This document shows positions 40,816 to 55,800 of a DNA stretch of 64,000 nucleotides, piece after piece (the first letter of the stretch is position 1; the number at the start of each line of letters is the position of its first letter). The notes beneath the pieces are model-generated. The model was given only the letters and a program-made list of their open reading frames with translations, ran no database searches and was not told the DNA's origin. A program made the translations under genes and the position numbers. This stretch comes from Enoplosus armatus. Its lineage: Eukaryota > Chordata > Actinopteri > Centrarchiformes > Enoplosidae. The stretch spans positions 19,575,501 through 19,639,500 of the forward strand of contig NC_092183.1 in NCBI RefSeq assembly GCF_043641665.1, read 5' to 3'.

Positions 40816-43642
40816 TTCTCTACCTTTCTCTACCTGTATCAGGTGGGTCAAGTGGAGCCAAATTTTAGGATGCAGTAAAAAGTAAACTAAATCTTCCCCT
40901 GATTAATGAATAATTGAATAAGCAATAAAATGCACCTTTGGTGAATCTGATACACTGCCTCTACCTGCCCTGCTTGGCCTGGTATGATCAGTAGCTTATA
41001 GTAGCTAATGTTAGCATAGTTACCGATTAACTGCCATTAGTTTGGTGACTTTAAACAAACTTTGCTTTCAACAAAATGTGCATTTCGTCTGTTTTTATGC
41101 GCTTCTTCAATTGGAAACGGTGGGGGAAAAAAAACAAAAAAAACAATAATTTTGCAGAGATTGTAATGGTTCTAAAATGAATACACAAAACAAAATATTT
41201 CCATCACGTTTTCAACATTGTTTTTGTTTGTTTTGTCTGGCGCTATTACCCTCTTCTTCTGTAATGATTTAATGGATCCCGACTGAAGAATTTGTGCCAC
41301 CAAGTGTTGATCTTGATGCTTTCAACTCCTAATATTCACATAACGGTCGTGAATGAAAATGCACAGTAATTCGCATTTTCTTCTGCAGATGTTTTTGGGA
41401 CACTTAGTACCTAAATATGACTAAGAATAAGGAAGGACCATCACACCACACATTTAGGACCTGAGACTGTGTGTATTTGTGCCTGAGTTGATTCCACCAC
41501 TTGACATTGTGCCTTTGTAGGGACTGGTCTATTCTGAGGCTGTCTGGGCTCTCAGCTTGTCTGCAGCCAGAAGCCCCTTTAAAAACCGACAACTGCTTTA
41601 AGGAGTCAAACAATAAAATCAACCTTAACACTCTGTCGACAACTTTGATGTGCAATCACAAGGCGAGAGGAGGGGAGGGGGGACAAAGTGGGAGTAAAAA
41701 CATCCTCCGACTTGCCCTAATTGTTTCAGCATCTGTTTTGCTGTTGCTATCACCCAGACAGGCTGAAAACACAACTGAAAACATTCAACATTCAAAGTTT
41801 CCACTTGGTCCATTTCCTTTAATCAAGCTGCCCTCACAGTGACTGATTGCCAGACCAGACCTTGGCCTCGCCTAGCCTGTCTCTTCATCTCTGCTTACTG
41901 TGCAACTCATTTTAAACTCTGCAAGGCTTTCCCCTCAATAAGACTGTTCCTTTCCCTTCAGGAGACGGCTGATAATTACATCAGCTCATTACAACTGATG
42001 ATTATTATCATAAAATGTGACTGGAGGAAGAGGGGAAGTGTGTGTGTCCAGGGTAGGATTGGACCAGCCGGTATAGGTTGTGTTTGAATAAGAGTCAAAG
42101 CGTGCTAACGAAACGAGACCAACTGGCTGTGGAACGTGGCCTTCCCATTATGCGCGTACGTCAGGTTTCTAAAAGAGGAAGCGGGACACTATTAAAACAC
42201 AAAAGGTCCAGATGTGAGGCCCCTTGAAACACATCTCACTGTCTGCCTTGTGTTGAATGCTGACAAATTGGCCTTTAACGATCTCAAAACAGGCCTAAAG
42301 TCAATGTCAAAGCCATGTGTCACTCTACTGAGCCCTGTGTGGGAAGGCTAAGTGCCTCCAAAAAGAAGCTGGGACTCTAAGAAAATATTTGGACAAAGCC
42401 CTGCACTATTTCAGCCTCCAAAATGGGTTGATCCACACGCTCAGCGCTCAGCACATGTTGTTGCACTTCATCTCGCTCAAGGATTGAGGGCTTCGAAACA
42501 CAGCTGAGGGATTTACTGAGACCTGTTGCATTATTAATGAATGGAGAAGACATTTGAGGAGCACAGGTGAGAGAGGCAGGAAAAGATGATATGATAAAGC
42601 TCATAATTTGGATCCGCACTTATAATACGGCTTGTGGCCTAATCATTTGAGCTACCATGATGTTCTATGACAGCGTTTCTTAGAAAGAGGCCTCCTGGGT
42701 GTCAGGGTGGCCATGATGCCGGCATATGTGTTAGCTGGCAGCCCAATCTCTTATGAAGCCAATGTTTTCAGCCCACACTCATCTAGCCGTGATTTAGCTG
42801 AAACAGACAGCTGCAGACCACATCCCCCCCTGCCCCACACCGTCCCTCATTTAATCTACTGTTAACCTCCACAAAAAACACTCTCAGCATTTAGCTTATC
42901 ATCACTCAGAAGTGACAGCCTTCCACATATACAGTACTAATCCATATACAGCGCCAAAATATGATACTGCACATAAATCAGTAGTGTGTAGTACAGTGTA
43001 AGGAATAGGCATAATAGCTGTGGCATATGCTGACCTGGACATGAAATGTGATTTGATCTGATGCCTCCTCAAAAATCTTTGCAGCTATACGTCGTTACAT
43101 GCATGGCTTCCTTATGGCTGTAATACTGTTGAACAATCTGGAGGAACCATTTCGATATACGATCTCCTCTGTCCAACTGTGACAGCCAGGCACATTCACA
43201 AAACAGCGGAGTAACACTGTTGAGTGTCATTTACCTTTGACTGCAACTGACCACACACACTTACACAGTGTCTCAATGTTCTGGTTAACACTTAAGTCTA
43301 CAACCATGTTAGCAACTAACTCACTGAGCTGTGAGTTGGTGCTTAGGGGTCAGTATGCATCGATCAAAGTGCTTGTTAAATCACCAGGCAACACCTGTAA
43401 GCTTCCAAAACTGACAATCTGGAGGCGAGACATTCATAGCAGTGTCTCGTGTTTTCATTTGTCACACAACCACTTCAGTCACTTTCCGTATGTGTAAACC
43501 ATAAGCAGATTGATTAAGATTTTGCAAAAGTGTTCACCATTATCCCATCTCACCCCTCACCATGAAACAGGTATAATCACTTTCTGCCTTCTGTCGTGGC
43601 TGGACATCATGTTGTACAAACTAGTCTGATTTGAGCAAACCC

Positions 43643-44022
43643 TTGAGCACAGTCGCGCTTTGAGCTAAATGCTAAGATTAGTATGCTAATGTACTCACAA
43701 TAACAATGTTAACATGCTGATGTTTATCAGGTAACGTTTAACATGTTCTTAGTTTAGCATGTCCGCTTGCTAATTAGAACTAAACACAAAGTACAGCTGA
43801 AGCTGATGGTATTGTGATTCGTTTGGCAAGTATTGGGTCATTGGACAAAGTCAGATTGTGATGTCATGGTGGGGCTAGATGTAAAAGTCAGGGGATCACC
43901 AAAGTCATTAGGATTCATCCATTCAATAGTTGAGATATTTCAGACTCGACCAAAGTGGCGAACAGACCAGCCGAACAACACTGCCATCCTTAGAGCCTTG
44001 CCGCTAGCGTGGCTAAAAAACA
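43643..44022 (+). repeat. interspersed teleost repeat, family B, copy 2
   Basis: Longest copy seen: gctttgagctaaatgctaa, agtatgctaatgtactcaca, atgttaacatgctgatgttt, agtttagcatgtccgcttgc, gtcaggggatcaccaaagtc, attaggattcatcc, ttgagatatttcag, gaccaaagtggcga and cgctagcgtggctaaaaa. It shares order with the copies at 11,830 and 47,569. Confidence 0.8.
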
Positions 44023-45394
44023 GGAGCCTCCCTCCTGCTTTTAACCAGTGTCTTCCCTGATTTGCAGCCAAGAAGAACAAAGTGTGTGACAATGGCCTCC
44101 ACCCAATAAGGAACCTCCCACAACTGTGTATTCACACGTTACATTTTTGATGCCTAAACATCCACAGACCTCAAGTGTGTCTTTGCTCTCAGAGGGCAAG
44201 TCCTCTGAGAGGGAACACTAAAACAGGAAAAACAGTCTGCGTTACCCATCATACTGCACTGACACTCTATGCATACAATTGATGCTGTGGTTCGGCCGGG
44301 GTGTAGGGTTCAACCGCCCAGCCCTTCCTGCCTTTGTTGGTCTTTGTTTAGGGTGGTACGCCTTCATCAACCATGGGTGCTCTTGTGCATGACCCTTGCT
44401 CTACAGGTTCCTCTCGAAAGATCACACTTTATGTTGCATTTCAGAGTCAGTTGAAGTTTGCAGTATTTCATTTGTAAATTGAGTAGAATCTGGAGGAACT
44501 TATGTTCCTGTTTTCATGAGTATCATGGAAACTGAGTGTTTTTTTTTAAAACAGATGGTTGAGGTGGGTACAACCCTGAGGGCCTTTAGGATTCGGGCTG
44601 AGAGGGCAAGCCTAAACCTGCTCTCTTACCTTTCATTCACAAACCTGTACAGACCACTGACTCTACAACACATGATGCACAATTGTGTTGAACAACACAC
44701 AGGTGGTGTCTGATTGAACAAACCACCTAATTACAAAATTCAGTTATGATGACTTAACAAAGTGGAAACCTTTCGATTGCCGTCACACTGAAACCTCCAT
44801 AATTAAAGGGTAGGAGACCCTCACATCTGTGCAAGTGTGACTGCATGGGTCCATGGAGAGGGCAGGACGCTGCATGACAGCAAGATCAAGGTCAGAGAGT
44901 TTGAGAAAAGGGAAGAGAGAGGAGGACACCCAGGCTCTTTTAAGGGATAATCTCTGCTACCACAATACGGACTGACAGGCTTTCACTGGCCCACAAGGCA
45001 AACAGCTCTCAGCATTCCAACATGGCAGACTGATCTGTCTATTCATACGCAGAGCGAATGGCGACTCATCACCTTGCTCATCCCAACATGCGGGGGGGGG
45101 GGGGATTTGTCTCGCAGGAGAGAAGCCTCACCTGTCAGAGGTAGAAAAGCCCTTTGGCCAGGACACAAAGTGCATAACAACATCTGACAGGTCAGATGCT
45201 TCCTGTAGACACAAATGAAGAGGGGGAGCTTAGCAGGAGGAATACATTTAACCCTAACTTAAAGTAAAACAGAATAATTAAGAATAATTTTCGTGACACT
45301 AGCAAGCAAACACGGTATGAATGAGGCAGGAAACTTCCAGCAACTAAGATTTTTGCATTACTGTGTGCACATTGGAGAGACTCCCTCTCTTAGC

Positions 45395-45530
45395 TAAGTT
45401 ACACTAACTGGCTGCTGGCTGTAGCTTGATATTTATCGTACTGACATGAGAGTGGCATCAATCTTCTCATCTCATTCTTGCCAAGAACGCAAATAAGCAT
45501 ATTTCCCAAAGTGTTGAACTATGAAGAGTT
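45395..45530 (+). repeat. interspersed teleost repeat, family C, copy 2
   Basis: Blocks gctgctggctgtagcttgat, gacatgagagtggcatcaat, cttctcatctcattcttgcc and aaataagcatatttcccaaa match the copies at 27,365 and 61,205 in order. Confidence 0.75.
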
Positions 45531-47568
45531 GCAGGAGTTTTACACAGAATGCAGTGGGAAGTCAACAAGTCACGCACTCCCAAAATACATTTTCTGTGTG
45601 CTGCTGTATTGTTCAAGATGCCATTTGGCAGCAGGCCTGTAAATCATATTCTGGCCAGTGAACAGTAGACAGTCTGCTGATTTTCTTAGCTGAAAATGAG
45701 GGAGAATCCAATTGTTTTTCGGCTCCCTCCCCCTCTCCCTTATGGCTATCAGCAGGTCTCTGGAGAAGTGCTGGTTTCCGTAAACGTGATGGGGAGATGT
45801 TTCCTGTGGCAGGTCTGTCTGCTGCTGATTAGAGCCCGTCCATCAGCCGGACCTCCTTGGAGCAGAGAAGAGGGCACTGGTCAAATCTGTCTCCCAGTCC
45901 AGACCAGCCTCTCATATACTAGACACAAGGTTACAACAGGTCCACGCCCTGCCCCTCCACCCGGACACGGCCTGATAAACCCTTCAGTTGGCACTCGATG
46001 ATTCAAATTTGGATGTCAGTGTAAGTGCACACAATAAACAATGTGGGAACCTCAGCCAAGATTTCTTTTTGTAGTGTAGTTTGAAGTGGCTCTTATCTCA
46101 ATTTCTTTCATATAGATCCACATTTCCTCCACTCTAATTGGTCAGCTTGGACCAAATAATACTGTATACTCTGAAACTCACTCATGCCTGTTTGTGTGTT
46201 TTGAGCATCATGGGTTAAATCCACTGTCCTGCTGGGAATGTTTTCCAGTGTGGAGCGGCTGCCTCCAGGCTCACAGAGGTCAGAGTGGCTTTGTTTCTCC
46301 TTTGCAGACATGATCCTTCATCAGCTGCAGTCAGCAGGCGCTGATTGCTCTGTGCAGCAGTGCGGTTGGTTTCTTCCTCTGTGGACCTCTGTGCCACTCT
46401 TGGGTAAAGCACCCACAATAGCAGGATGACTGAAGTCTAAAAACAGGCTGCCGTGCGTGCCCCCTGCTGTGTTGAGGCATTTTTCTCCCCAGTCCCCATC
46501 ACTTTCTTTGGCCTCCAGTGTAAATTGTAAACAAGAGGCAGTGAAGTATCCTCCCTGGGCAGGCAGAGGAAACCACACAGGGTCTGGAGATTGAACTCTC
46601 CTGTGGTCATCTGGAAGGCAGCACTGTGAACCACTGAGTCTGAGAAACGGTGTTATGGCTGTGGTCTATTGTGTTGGACATTGTTTGTGGATAGATGTCA
46701 AAACCGGTGTGACCTTGCATGAGGATGAAACTTTTCTCCTGTGTTGGCACTCTTGAAGTGCCATTAATAAAAAAAAAATGGGGTATCTTGATGTCCTGAA
46801 ATGGGGATGAGTTCAGGGCATCAGGACACAAACAGGAAAGATTTTATTTAACAAATGAGCACAAGCGCAGTAAACGTCTCAGCTGGTCAGGCTATCACCA
46901 GTGCAGCTTTAGGACTGAAGGAACCTCCTCCCAAAAAGAAATCCCAGTGGTGATAAATTGTGCTTGCATGCAAAAGGAAGACAAATGCTTTCCTTTCATG
47001 CTTATATCCTTTCAACACTGTCTAAATCAGCAGATATTAGTTTATAATACAGACACACAGTACTGTAGGTTACTCGCAGTAAAGCTCTACCGTGTTTCGG
47101 GTTAGGGTTAGTGTCATGACACTTGTTGCAACACAAATTCCTTTGTGATACAACTACAACGACATAATGGACCACGTCAGAAGAAGGAATTTAGTCAAAT
47201 TTATGCCACACTTTGGCTTTAGATCTATTGCTTTTAAGGGCCCCTTCCAGGCATGCATTTGTGCGGATGTAACATTCCTCAGAGAGCAGTAAGTGACAGA
47301 GCACCACTGACCGTAGTCACCTCAACCTGTCAGGCTATTGAACCTGAGGCTGACGCAGACAATGCCCAGGTCAATAGGTCTACACTGCAATCACTACAGG
47401 CAATAGATTCCATTACTCAGGTTTGACCTCTGACCTTTGAGGGAGTGTCAAAATAAGATCAATAAAAAAAACAGGAAACAGCACCAAAAACATCAGTCAA
47501 ACGACAAATTAGAGAGTGGAAGATTCAATAAAAACAAACAAAGCAAGACTAGAGTCTACAGCTCTATG

Positions 47569-47870
47569 ACAGTGACAATGCTGACACAATGTTTACCATG
47601 CTCACCATCTTAGTTTAGCATGTTAGCATGCTAATTTAGCACATTTTGCTGATTAGCAGTACATACAAAATACAACTGAGGTTGATGGGGATGTTGCAGG
47701 TATATATTATGTGAGATATTTCACAGGATAGGTGAAAACTGTGAGCCGCTATGGCACTACAGGAAAAGTCAGGGGATCCCTTAAGTCATTAGGATTCATC
47801 CTCTGGGGACCATGAATGTCTGTACAAAATGGCAATCCATCTAATAGATATTTCAGTCTGGACCTCGACC
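47569..47870 (+). repeat. interspersed teleost repeat, family B, copy 3
   Basis: Has agtttagcatgttagcatgc, gattagcagtacatacaaaa, gtcaggggatcccttaagtc, attaggattcatcctctggg and tctgtacaaaatggcaatcc, in the same order as copies 1 and 2. Confidence 0.8.
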
Positions 47871-49754
47871 TCCTCTGAGTATGGCAGGATAGATTTTATC
47901 AGGCTCCGTTCTTGGGTTAATTGCCATCTGCATGCATAGCAACGCTAAAACCAGCCAGACTTTCATCCCAGCCTCTTGATTGGAATCGATCTTCTGGCAG
48001 GAATACAGGCGGAATATGGGTCACCCAGTATGTTGGAGGAACTTGGCTTGTTGAACCCAGAGTTATTGAACAGCACAGGAGCGGCAGTGGCCACCACCGG
48101 CATCAGAGAAAACATCTTGCTGCTCTGGCAGAGGAAAAGAGGGAAAGAGGAACAAGGGTCTTCTCAGCTGCACTGCTAAAGGGGGAAGTGAGAGGCAGAC
48201 TTGGAAAGATTTATAGTCTTCATAATAAATTTCACAGGAAGGATTACAGCATTACATTGTAAGTGTGGATATAGTAGATGAGGAGCAGGCAGCACTTGGC
48301 TCGGGCAGGAACAGTTCTGTTAATAGCCTGGCCACCGCTGCTGTTATTGTTCGGGAGACGCAACGCCAGGCAAGCTCCTCTTTAGATCAGATACAGCAAG
48401 TCTCAAAGGCAGACACTGAGATTTCCTTTCTGCCATCCAGCTGCTATCTGTCATGCCTGAGATCCTCTGAAGTTACAGCCAGCTGCCCCTGCAGATCAAC
48501 TCACTATATTCTCACTACAGCCTTCTGTACAGCTGGATATGAAGCATTAAATTACACATTTATTACATTTCAATGCTCCACAGGCAGTTTGGATGGCGCT
48601 CATGGAAACAAACTGATCGGTAATTTGACATTACTAGAAAATACTGTACATAAACCCTCAGATATGTCCTCACTTTGCATGTTAACTCCTCTCCTTCTTA
48701 CACCTCTCCATCCCATGCATAACTCTCACATATCTCTCATTCCACTTCAGCGTCTGTCTGACCTGGATTGTTCACGGACAGACCCACCAAATTCCACAAC
48801 TAACAAGCACCATGGGGCAGAAAAGGAGGGAAGCCTGTTCACAGAGAAATATCTTATCAGACAAAATACCACCAGCATGCATTTGGCCACCATGATAGGT
48901 CATTTAAAGTGAATTTCCTGTGATAAAATATCTTGTGCACATTCCGTGCTCCATGTTGTGCAACTTTGCAGCAACTCCCAAATGCTAAATGTAGCATATT
49001 TACAGTTAAATAGCTCAGAATCACAAAACAAAATCTAGCCATGACAAAACCTTTCAGATTTTAATTAAAGGGCCAGTCGGTTTCAGTCCAACAGCACTGT
49101 ACATGCAGAGAATGGCCTCAGCCTTCCTCTTGTCTTTTGTTGCTCAAGGCGTGGGTTGTCAGATCGCATGTATGCTGGCTGTCGTACATTGTGTAAGAGG
49201 AGGGCATGCTCAGTAAAAGCCAGCGGTGTGACCTGACGCTGGCCCCTGACCTACGCCCAATGGGAGTGAAGCTCAGCGGCAGGACGCCACGGCTGACATG
49301 ACAGCTCCTGCTGGGAGTGGAACGGGCGAGGCACAGCTCACCTCTAATCCCTGCCAGATCGGGCTTCACCAGGTTGGTACGCTGCCTGCAATGCTGCACA
49401 CACATTCCTGCACATCCCAACAGCGCAGAAGCCCCAGCTAGACCGGAGGAAGAGCCCCTGCTGAGCCCCAATTCAGAGAATGAAAGTACAACGTGGTAAA
49501 TGATGTCTGACAGGTGAAAAATGTCCATGTGAGTATGCAGATATTTGCTCACACTTTGCATGAGAGTTGGTGATACGGTCATGTGTGCAAGGCCCACATG
49601 CAGCGGCATGTTTCAGATAACATGTCACATACACAAGGCTTAAGATGTTGCCTTTGGGGCACAATGCCCAAAGCAAATACAGCAGATCTCTGAAGAGTTG
49701 AAGAAACAAGGGTAAGGCATTCAGGGGCTCCCTGAAAGCAATTATCCTGGCATG

Positions 49755-49758
<4 letters not shown>

Positions 49759-49814
<56 letters not shown>
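49759..49814. repeat. (CA)n microsatellite
   Basis: About 28 uninterrupted CA units. Confidence 0.97.
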
Positions 49815-49816
<2 letters not shown>

Positions 49817-52559
49817 GACTACGGTCAGTCAGTGGTGAACGGCTTGACTCCTCAGGCTCTGGTTCTCCAAACACACCCTCTTCCTGTTTTACTAAGGAGA
49901 AAATGGGAGCAGCAATGGAGAGGAAGAGATGAGAGACACAGCAGGGTGAAGTAGAGACTGAAGTATCATTACCCAGCAGCCAGGGCAGAAAAAGTGAGGT
50001 GCATTATGACTGTTTTAAGTAGAAACGGACAGGATTATTAGATGGACACAAAATGCATTGCAAAATGCGATGGGTTTCAAACTGTTGGTTGGAGAAAACA
50101 AGGCATACAGTATGAAGACATCACTTAAGGCTCTGGGAAGTTACTTTATATACACTTTAACACTTTCACCTAATAGATACAACAATCTGCAGATTGTTCA
50201 AAATGAAAATAATAATTTGTTGCAGCCCTAAAATATGAAAGACCTAACATGACTGTCAATACAAAGTGTCAGCAAAGATAAAATAGATGTGGGTGGTGAT
50301 AGTTTTTAGATGCAAAAATACCTCAAGGATAAGAAGAAGCAGAGGTTTGTAAACCATTAGTATGTGAGTGTGCATTTGTAGGGTGATACAATTCATAAGC
50401 AAAGCACATAACACAATGTCTGCGCAATGGTCCCAGTACACTCAAGCCAAAGGTTGGACATTGTAAGCACATGGTTTTCCCACATAAAAGCAGAAAAACA
50501 AGACGAAACCACTGGCTTTTATCCACAGGCACGAGGCGTGCAGACAGAGAGCATCAATGAAAACATCAAGTATTTTACAAAGCAGGGGAATTACCAGCGG
50601 ATAATTGCGTCAACATGGAAAGCTCTGCAAGCTGAAGTACTTGTATGAGAGGGGATGCAGTGTATGGTTTTTAATGTCCCACAGTGTGGGGGGTGAAGGG
50701 AGGGACACTTCAAAAGCCTTTCACGCGAGACCTTGCGTCTCTGTGTTGCCAGTCTCTGAGGAAAAACTCTGTTAGTTCTTCTCCTGAAAAACAACGGATT
50801 AGTCATGGTGTGAATCAGAGGAGCCATATAGTCTCTTCCTGGACCTTGAGAAAAGTCTTTACTGTTTTCACTACTGTAAACTGAAGCTCCAATCAGCAGA
50901 GTGCAGTGTGAGCGGCCGGACGGGCTGCTCCTGTCGTCACACCGAGTGGATTCCCGGTTCCTATGACTTCCTGAGGGGCCCCTGGCTCTTTAGACCAGAG
51001 CTGTATGGCATACAACCAGTCATTATTACACTTTCAGCCATGGGAGCTCAGCTACGTATCTGTATAATTTCCCATATGATGCAATTCATGTAAAGACATC
51101 TTTTACACACCGCTCTCTTGAAACAACCTGAGGGAATGTAACAGAACGATTCAGGGGAATGCAAAAGAGAAACAGAGAAAAAAATATTACAGTTTTGCAA
51201 CCTGGGTCCCGCAAGAAGCGGGGCTGAGAGACAGAGCCTGAGATTACTTTTTCTCCCCCACTCAACTATCTGCAACCTGTGACATTTTCACCCCCACTCA
51301 GAGGTGAGGAGGGCCTCCTGGTTTCAGACCAACGCTGCCTCTCCCATGACATAAGAGTGACATCTGAGGCAGGCGGGCCAGGGGAGGAGAGACGTGGAGC
51401 CCCAGCTGGACCACCTCCACCTCGCCAGGGCCCGGGCGTCGTCACACAGCACTAACACGCGTGTACTGCAGCCGCCCCTGGATCCATTCAACCAACACTG
51501 GGGATTATTCATACTTGAATGAGCTACTGTATTTTACACATTCTGGCCCATGTATGACTGTGGAACAAGTGGTAACTGATGAGATTTTGCTAGGAAGGTC
51601 AGAGTTCATGTTGATGTAACTCTAAGTGGGATTTATAATAGTTAAAGGATACTCAACTATGGCCAATTTAGTAAATCCCTTCAAGTATCAGATAACATAC
51701 AGCTAAATGTTATTGCTTTTTTCTCCCTGCACTTAATCATTTGAAAGAAGGAACTCAAGATTTGGATTTCTCCACATGCAGAATTGATGTGTATGAGGCC
51801 GTAGTAAGATACAAAGAGTTTGGAGGGTGCCGTCCTCTATTAGCCATCCCAAAACGAATTGATATTCTAACCCACCCTTATTTACAATACATGTATTTCC
51901 AATACTCACATATTGATTATTTCGTGGGGTCACAGATTACTTTAAAAAATAGAAGCCCCGTTCATGACTAGCACCTCCGCTATGTTGTATTTCCCAACTC
52001 AGTGGAAATGGGCCTGGGATGCTACTATATGAGAGTGATGGGTAACGTAATGGAGCTAGAGACGTTATAAAGTCAGCTAGCTAGCTAGCTACAGCTGATA
52101 AAACCTGCTAACATCATTTCAGCTGGCTATAATTATGCTAACCAATTGTTGCTGGCTACAATTCAAAAGCCCGCTTTTGTCCACCTATGTCTGAAAACAA
52201 GGACCCATAATTGTCTCAAGAATTACTAAGGATTTTGAATGTTAAATCTGCCACTGTTTCATTGTAAACTGAATTATGTGCCATGCAAGAAAGAAGCTTG
52301 ACTGGTAGTAATGATGGGGGACGGGGCTTCACAAATGGTCCATTCAGGGTATACTATCCAGTATTAACAGCTTACTTTTAGTACTGGCTCTGTACCATCA
52401 GTTCCATTACAACTGGGTAATGATGGCTAGTTGTGCTTCATCTAATCTCAAAGGACCTTCGCCATTAGACTTCTTTCTTCCATCGTAGCTTGTCATGGGT
52501 GGCAAATTCTCTCTTAGATGTAATTATTCACAGCAGGGCAGAGCTAGATTTGAGCCTGT

Positions 52560-52800
52560 AAGATGTCTGTCACCTGTTGTTCACACAGCCAAACATCTAT
52601 ACCGGGCCTGTTGCTCCCCCTACTCTTCCTGTGCCGATGTCTTTGATCAATAACTCTGTGGCCACCCGTCAGCCATCAATATGTGCACCAGAGAGGGGCC
52701 CATTGTCATCTAATTACAGGCCTACTACTCTCAGTGACTGAGCCAATGCCTGGGTGAGCGTGATTAAAAAAGTCAGCTGGGGTATGCCCTGGTTCCTAGC
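52560..52800. promoter_or_regulatory. candidate non-coding regulatory element
   Basis: A stretch of balanced composition with no repeat and no frame. It has clustered factor-like words: ctttgatca (TCF/LEF type), atcaatatgtg, tctaattaca (homeodomain type), cagtgactgagcc and gtgattaaaa. This is a guess from texture; conservation was not tested. Confidence 0.25.
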
Positions 52801-55800
52801 GGCTCTTTCAACTGGAACCAACAGCTTGGAAACACAGCGCAGCCAAACAAAGCTCACTTCAGCACGCTCCGGTTCTGGCTGAAATTTGTGGTGGGGACGT
52901 TTCTCTATGAGTGGGGGGTCCGCGGAAGTTGAGAAGAAATGTGATTGAGCATCTAATTTGTGACGAAATTGAGAGCACCTGTGACATCTGGAGAGGCCAA
53001 AGCCGGATCACACGAGTTCATCTTCAGAGCAAGAGGAGCGGAAAATCAGGACAATAGCTAATAGCATCACGAGAGGGGCAGCGACCATCGGAGTCAGTGA
53101 GGCCATGTGTTACGAGCCAAAGGCATTGTTTGTCTTGACTGAAGTGAAGGATAGCAAACACAATAGGATCTTGAGAGCTTAGATGTGTATGCGGCATGCA
53201 TGTCCATCTGAATGTACAGTGTGTCCTTTAAATGGACTGCAATGCCCTCCCTTCCTGTGATAGCAAATAAAGTTGTATTTGATTTGCAAGCTTACAACAA
53301 ATCAGTTCAAGATGGCAACCAAGCCCTTAGCATGCATTTGGCCACAATAAACCTATAGCAGTGGATGGAGGAGGACTTTTCCTGAGGGAACACTCACAGG
53401 AAACACCTTCTCCTTTATTATCTTTCCTGCTGTTATCGCTGGCAGCGCCTGCTTGCTCTCTCCTCTCTTTTCTAATCTCCATGGCCGGCGCTGCCTGCAC
53501 GCCATCCCGGCATAACTCCTCTTTCTCAGGGCCCCACTCCCTCATGCACCACCTTCCTCCAAGGCCAATCTCCTCATATAACCTTGCAATTCATTCAAAA
53601 GCACAGATAGCAGATTCAGTTGCTAGTTAACGAAAGCAACGCACTTTATCTACTTCTTAGGGCTCCTTATAATTGAAGTTAAATGGAAAGCAATAAAGCA
53701 TCTCTGACTCACTCATCTGTCCATGTGTTTCTCAGTGATTAAGAATTAGTGCTTTCCTCTCATCTGCAGCAATCATGTTCTTACATCTATCATGATCTGA
53801 GGCCTGGAGCAGATGTAAGCCTGGGGTTGACTTTAGGTAACAACAGCATATGAAATCATGCACCACAGCAAGATTTATGATATGGCATAATGAGTTCATA
53901 TTAATACATGAAGCTCAAACTCCAGATGTGCTCTTATGTGGCTTCACTGACTCCAGTTACAATCAAGATATTCTGTCCTGCGGAGGGGCGGTTTATTTTC
54001 ATTACATTAAAGTTCAAAAGTCACTGATGTAGTGCATTAAAATTCAATTAAAACACGAGTAAACTATGACCTCCAGTCAGGAATTACTGTATCAAGGGGG
54101 ACTCAAACATTCTAACTACACAAAGTTTCGCTGATTAAATAATTAGTCATCATTAACCTATCAATATTAATTGTTGTTTTCCTGTATATAATGCATCTTG
54201 ACGTAACCTTTTATATTAGTGTATAGTGTTGACTGCTTAACATGATGTGCTACAAATTTACAATGTATAGATTTATGTCAACATAAGAGACAGAACAACT
54301 ACTTGATAAATAAAAGTGAGGGTGAACTGACTGTTGGTGCATTTACTATCGCTAAATGTCCCTGTAATTATTGCCTTTCAGCCTCATCCTTCTCTGAACC
54401 ACCATCACGTGCAACATAAAGAAACCTGTGTTGCATTAAGCGTGCATCTATAAGACTTGTGCATATATTTAGGATTACGAGTTTAAAGACTTGGGAATTG
54501 TCCTGCAGCTGAACCCTCCGCTAATGCCTTTATGTACATAGAAAATGAGCTGACACAACAGAATTAATCAACAATCAATCCTTGTGAGTTGTAATCCAGC
54601 ATAAAGCAACAATGTTTTGCCACCAGATCCAGCCCGCTGGCTACAACTGAAACCTGTGGCCAGCAGTGTTAACAAGTCCCACCGCTGTGCCCTGATCCTC
54701 CTCGATCATACCCCGGTCCGGAGATGAAGGGGCTTTGTCCATGCAGCTCTGAAGACACAACACCCTCTGTGCTGATACATGAGCTGCTGTTTCATCCCCA
54801 CAGCTCATTGTAAATAACAGAAAAGCCAAACTCAAGCTCTTTCCATGGGAAACAAACCTGCTTTGTGATCCTTCAGTGTGTGTATATCTACCCTGCTGAA
54901 GTACTGCACACGCCTGTCTTCCTAACAGTACTGGACTCCAGGGCCAGTTCTTTTAGAGGGGCCCCATCTACATAGCTGAACATCAAAATTATTGGTTAGG
55001 TTTATGGTTCCTGCTCTGTAACGCTCAGGTTTCTCCTCATCTGGTCTACATATCACACAAGCTATGAGGGGGTGTCCTCTGCTCCGACTTGGGGAATCTG
55101 TACTGTCTGATTTAGGAGAAACCAACGAGTGGCTCCAAGACTCCACTATTACAACACTTCTCTACACGTAGCATCAGTCACTGCTGATTACTGATTCCTT
55201 CCGATCATTAAATCCCCCAACAGGAGCATTCAGAGAGACACTTAATTACCAACTCCAGGAGTGCTCACCTGTCTGACCTCTGGCTTATTTCAGGAAAAGA
55301 GCTTTGGTGGATAAACAAGAACATTTCACTTAACAGAGCCTCCCACCACCACCATCATCATCATCTCCAGAAAATCATGTTATCGTGTAGACCATTCATT
55401 TAAATCAGTAATTCCCAACCAGGGGAGACCTACACCTACACTTGATATATGGATATGTGGGAAGCTCATTGAAAAAAGAGAAGAAAAATATATATACACT
55501 GTACATCCACATATTTGTGTTAAGGGGTGTAATGCTAGTCTTTAGACAATAACCAGTAAGCTACCAACTATGGTTAAGCTTACTGCTAATGCTCAGTACA
55601 TACCTGCCACCAACATGAGTCAGTTAAGAAACAATGTTTTGTGTTTGAGAGTGCATGTAAACTAGTTAGCAAGCTAGAAGAGAAGTTGATACAGTTAGCA
55701 AAAAGTAATGGATAAACCATTTTAATCATTTTATATAGTGGCGTCAATGAGAGGGGTACTTGAGCTCATATGAGAGGACTGTCAGGGGGTACGTCAGACA

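Larger units (their letters stand above)
33886..42500. other. non-coding region downstream of the receptor promoter
   Basis: I find no exon with conserved coding features. Contents: poly-T near 34404-34423, CA/TG runs at 35607-35638, 38827-38849 and 40783-40813, and unique-looking sequence. Longer open frames in this span have simple-repeat or non-protein-like composition. Confidence 0.4.

Noticed and set aside
48265..48912. 215-codon plus-strand frame near the receptor desert
   Set aside because: No recognisable domain, starts at a non-ATG codon, composition is not protein-like after the first 40 codons, and no poly(A) or splice context stands out. The first 150 bases might be conserved non-coding DNA, but I cannot show it.
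51741..51971. 76-codon frame with tyrosine-rich sequence
   Set aside because: No family recognised, no splice or poly(A) support, and the length is compatible with chance in AT-rich DNA.
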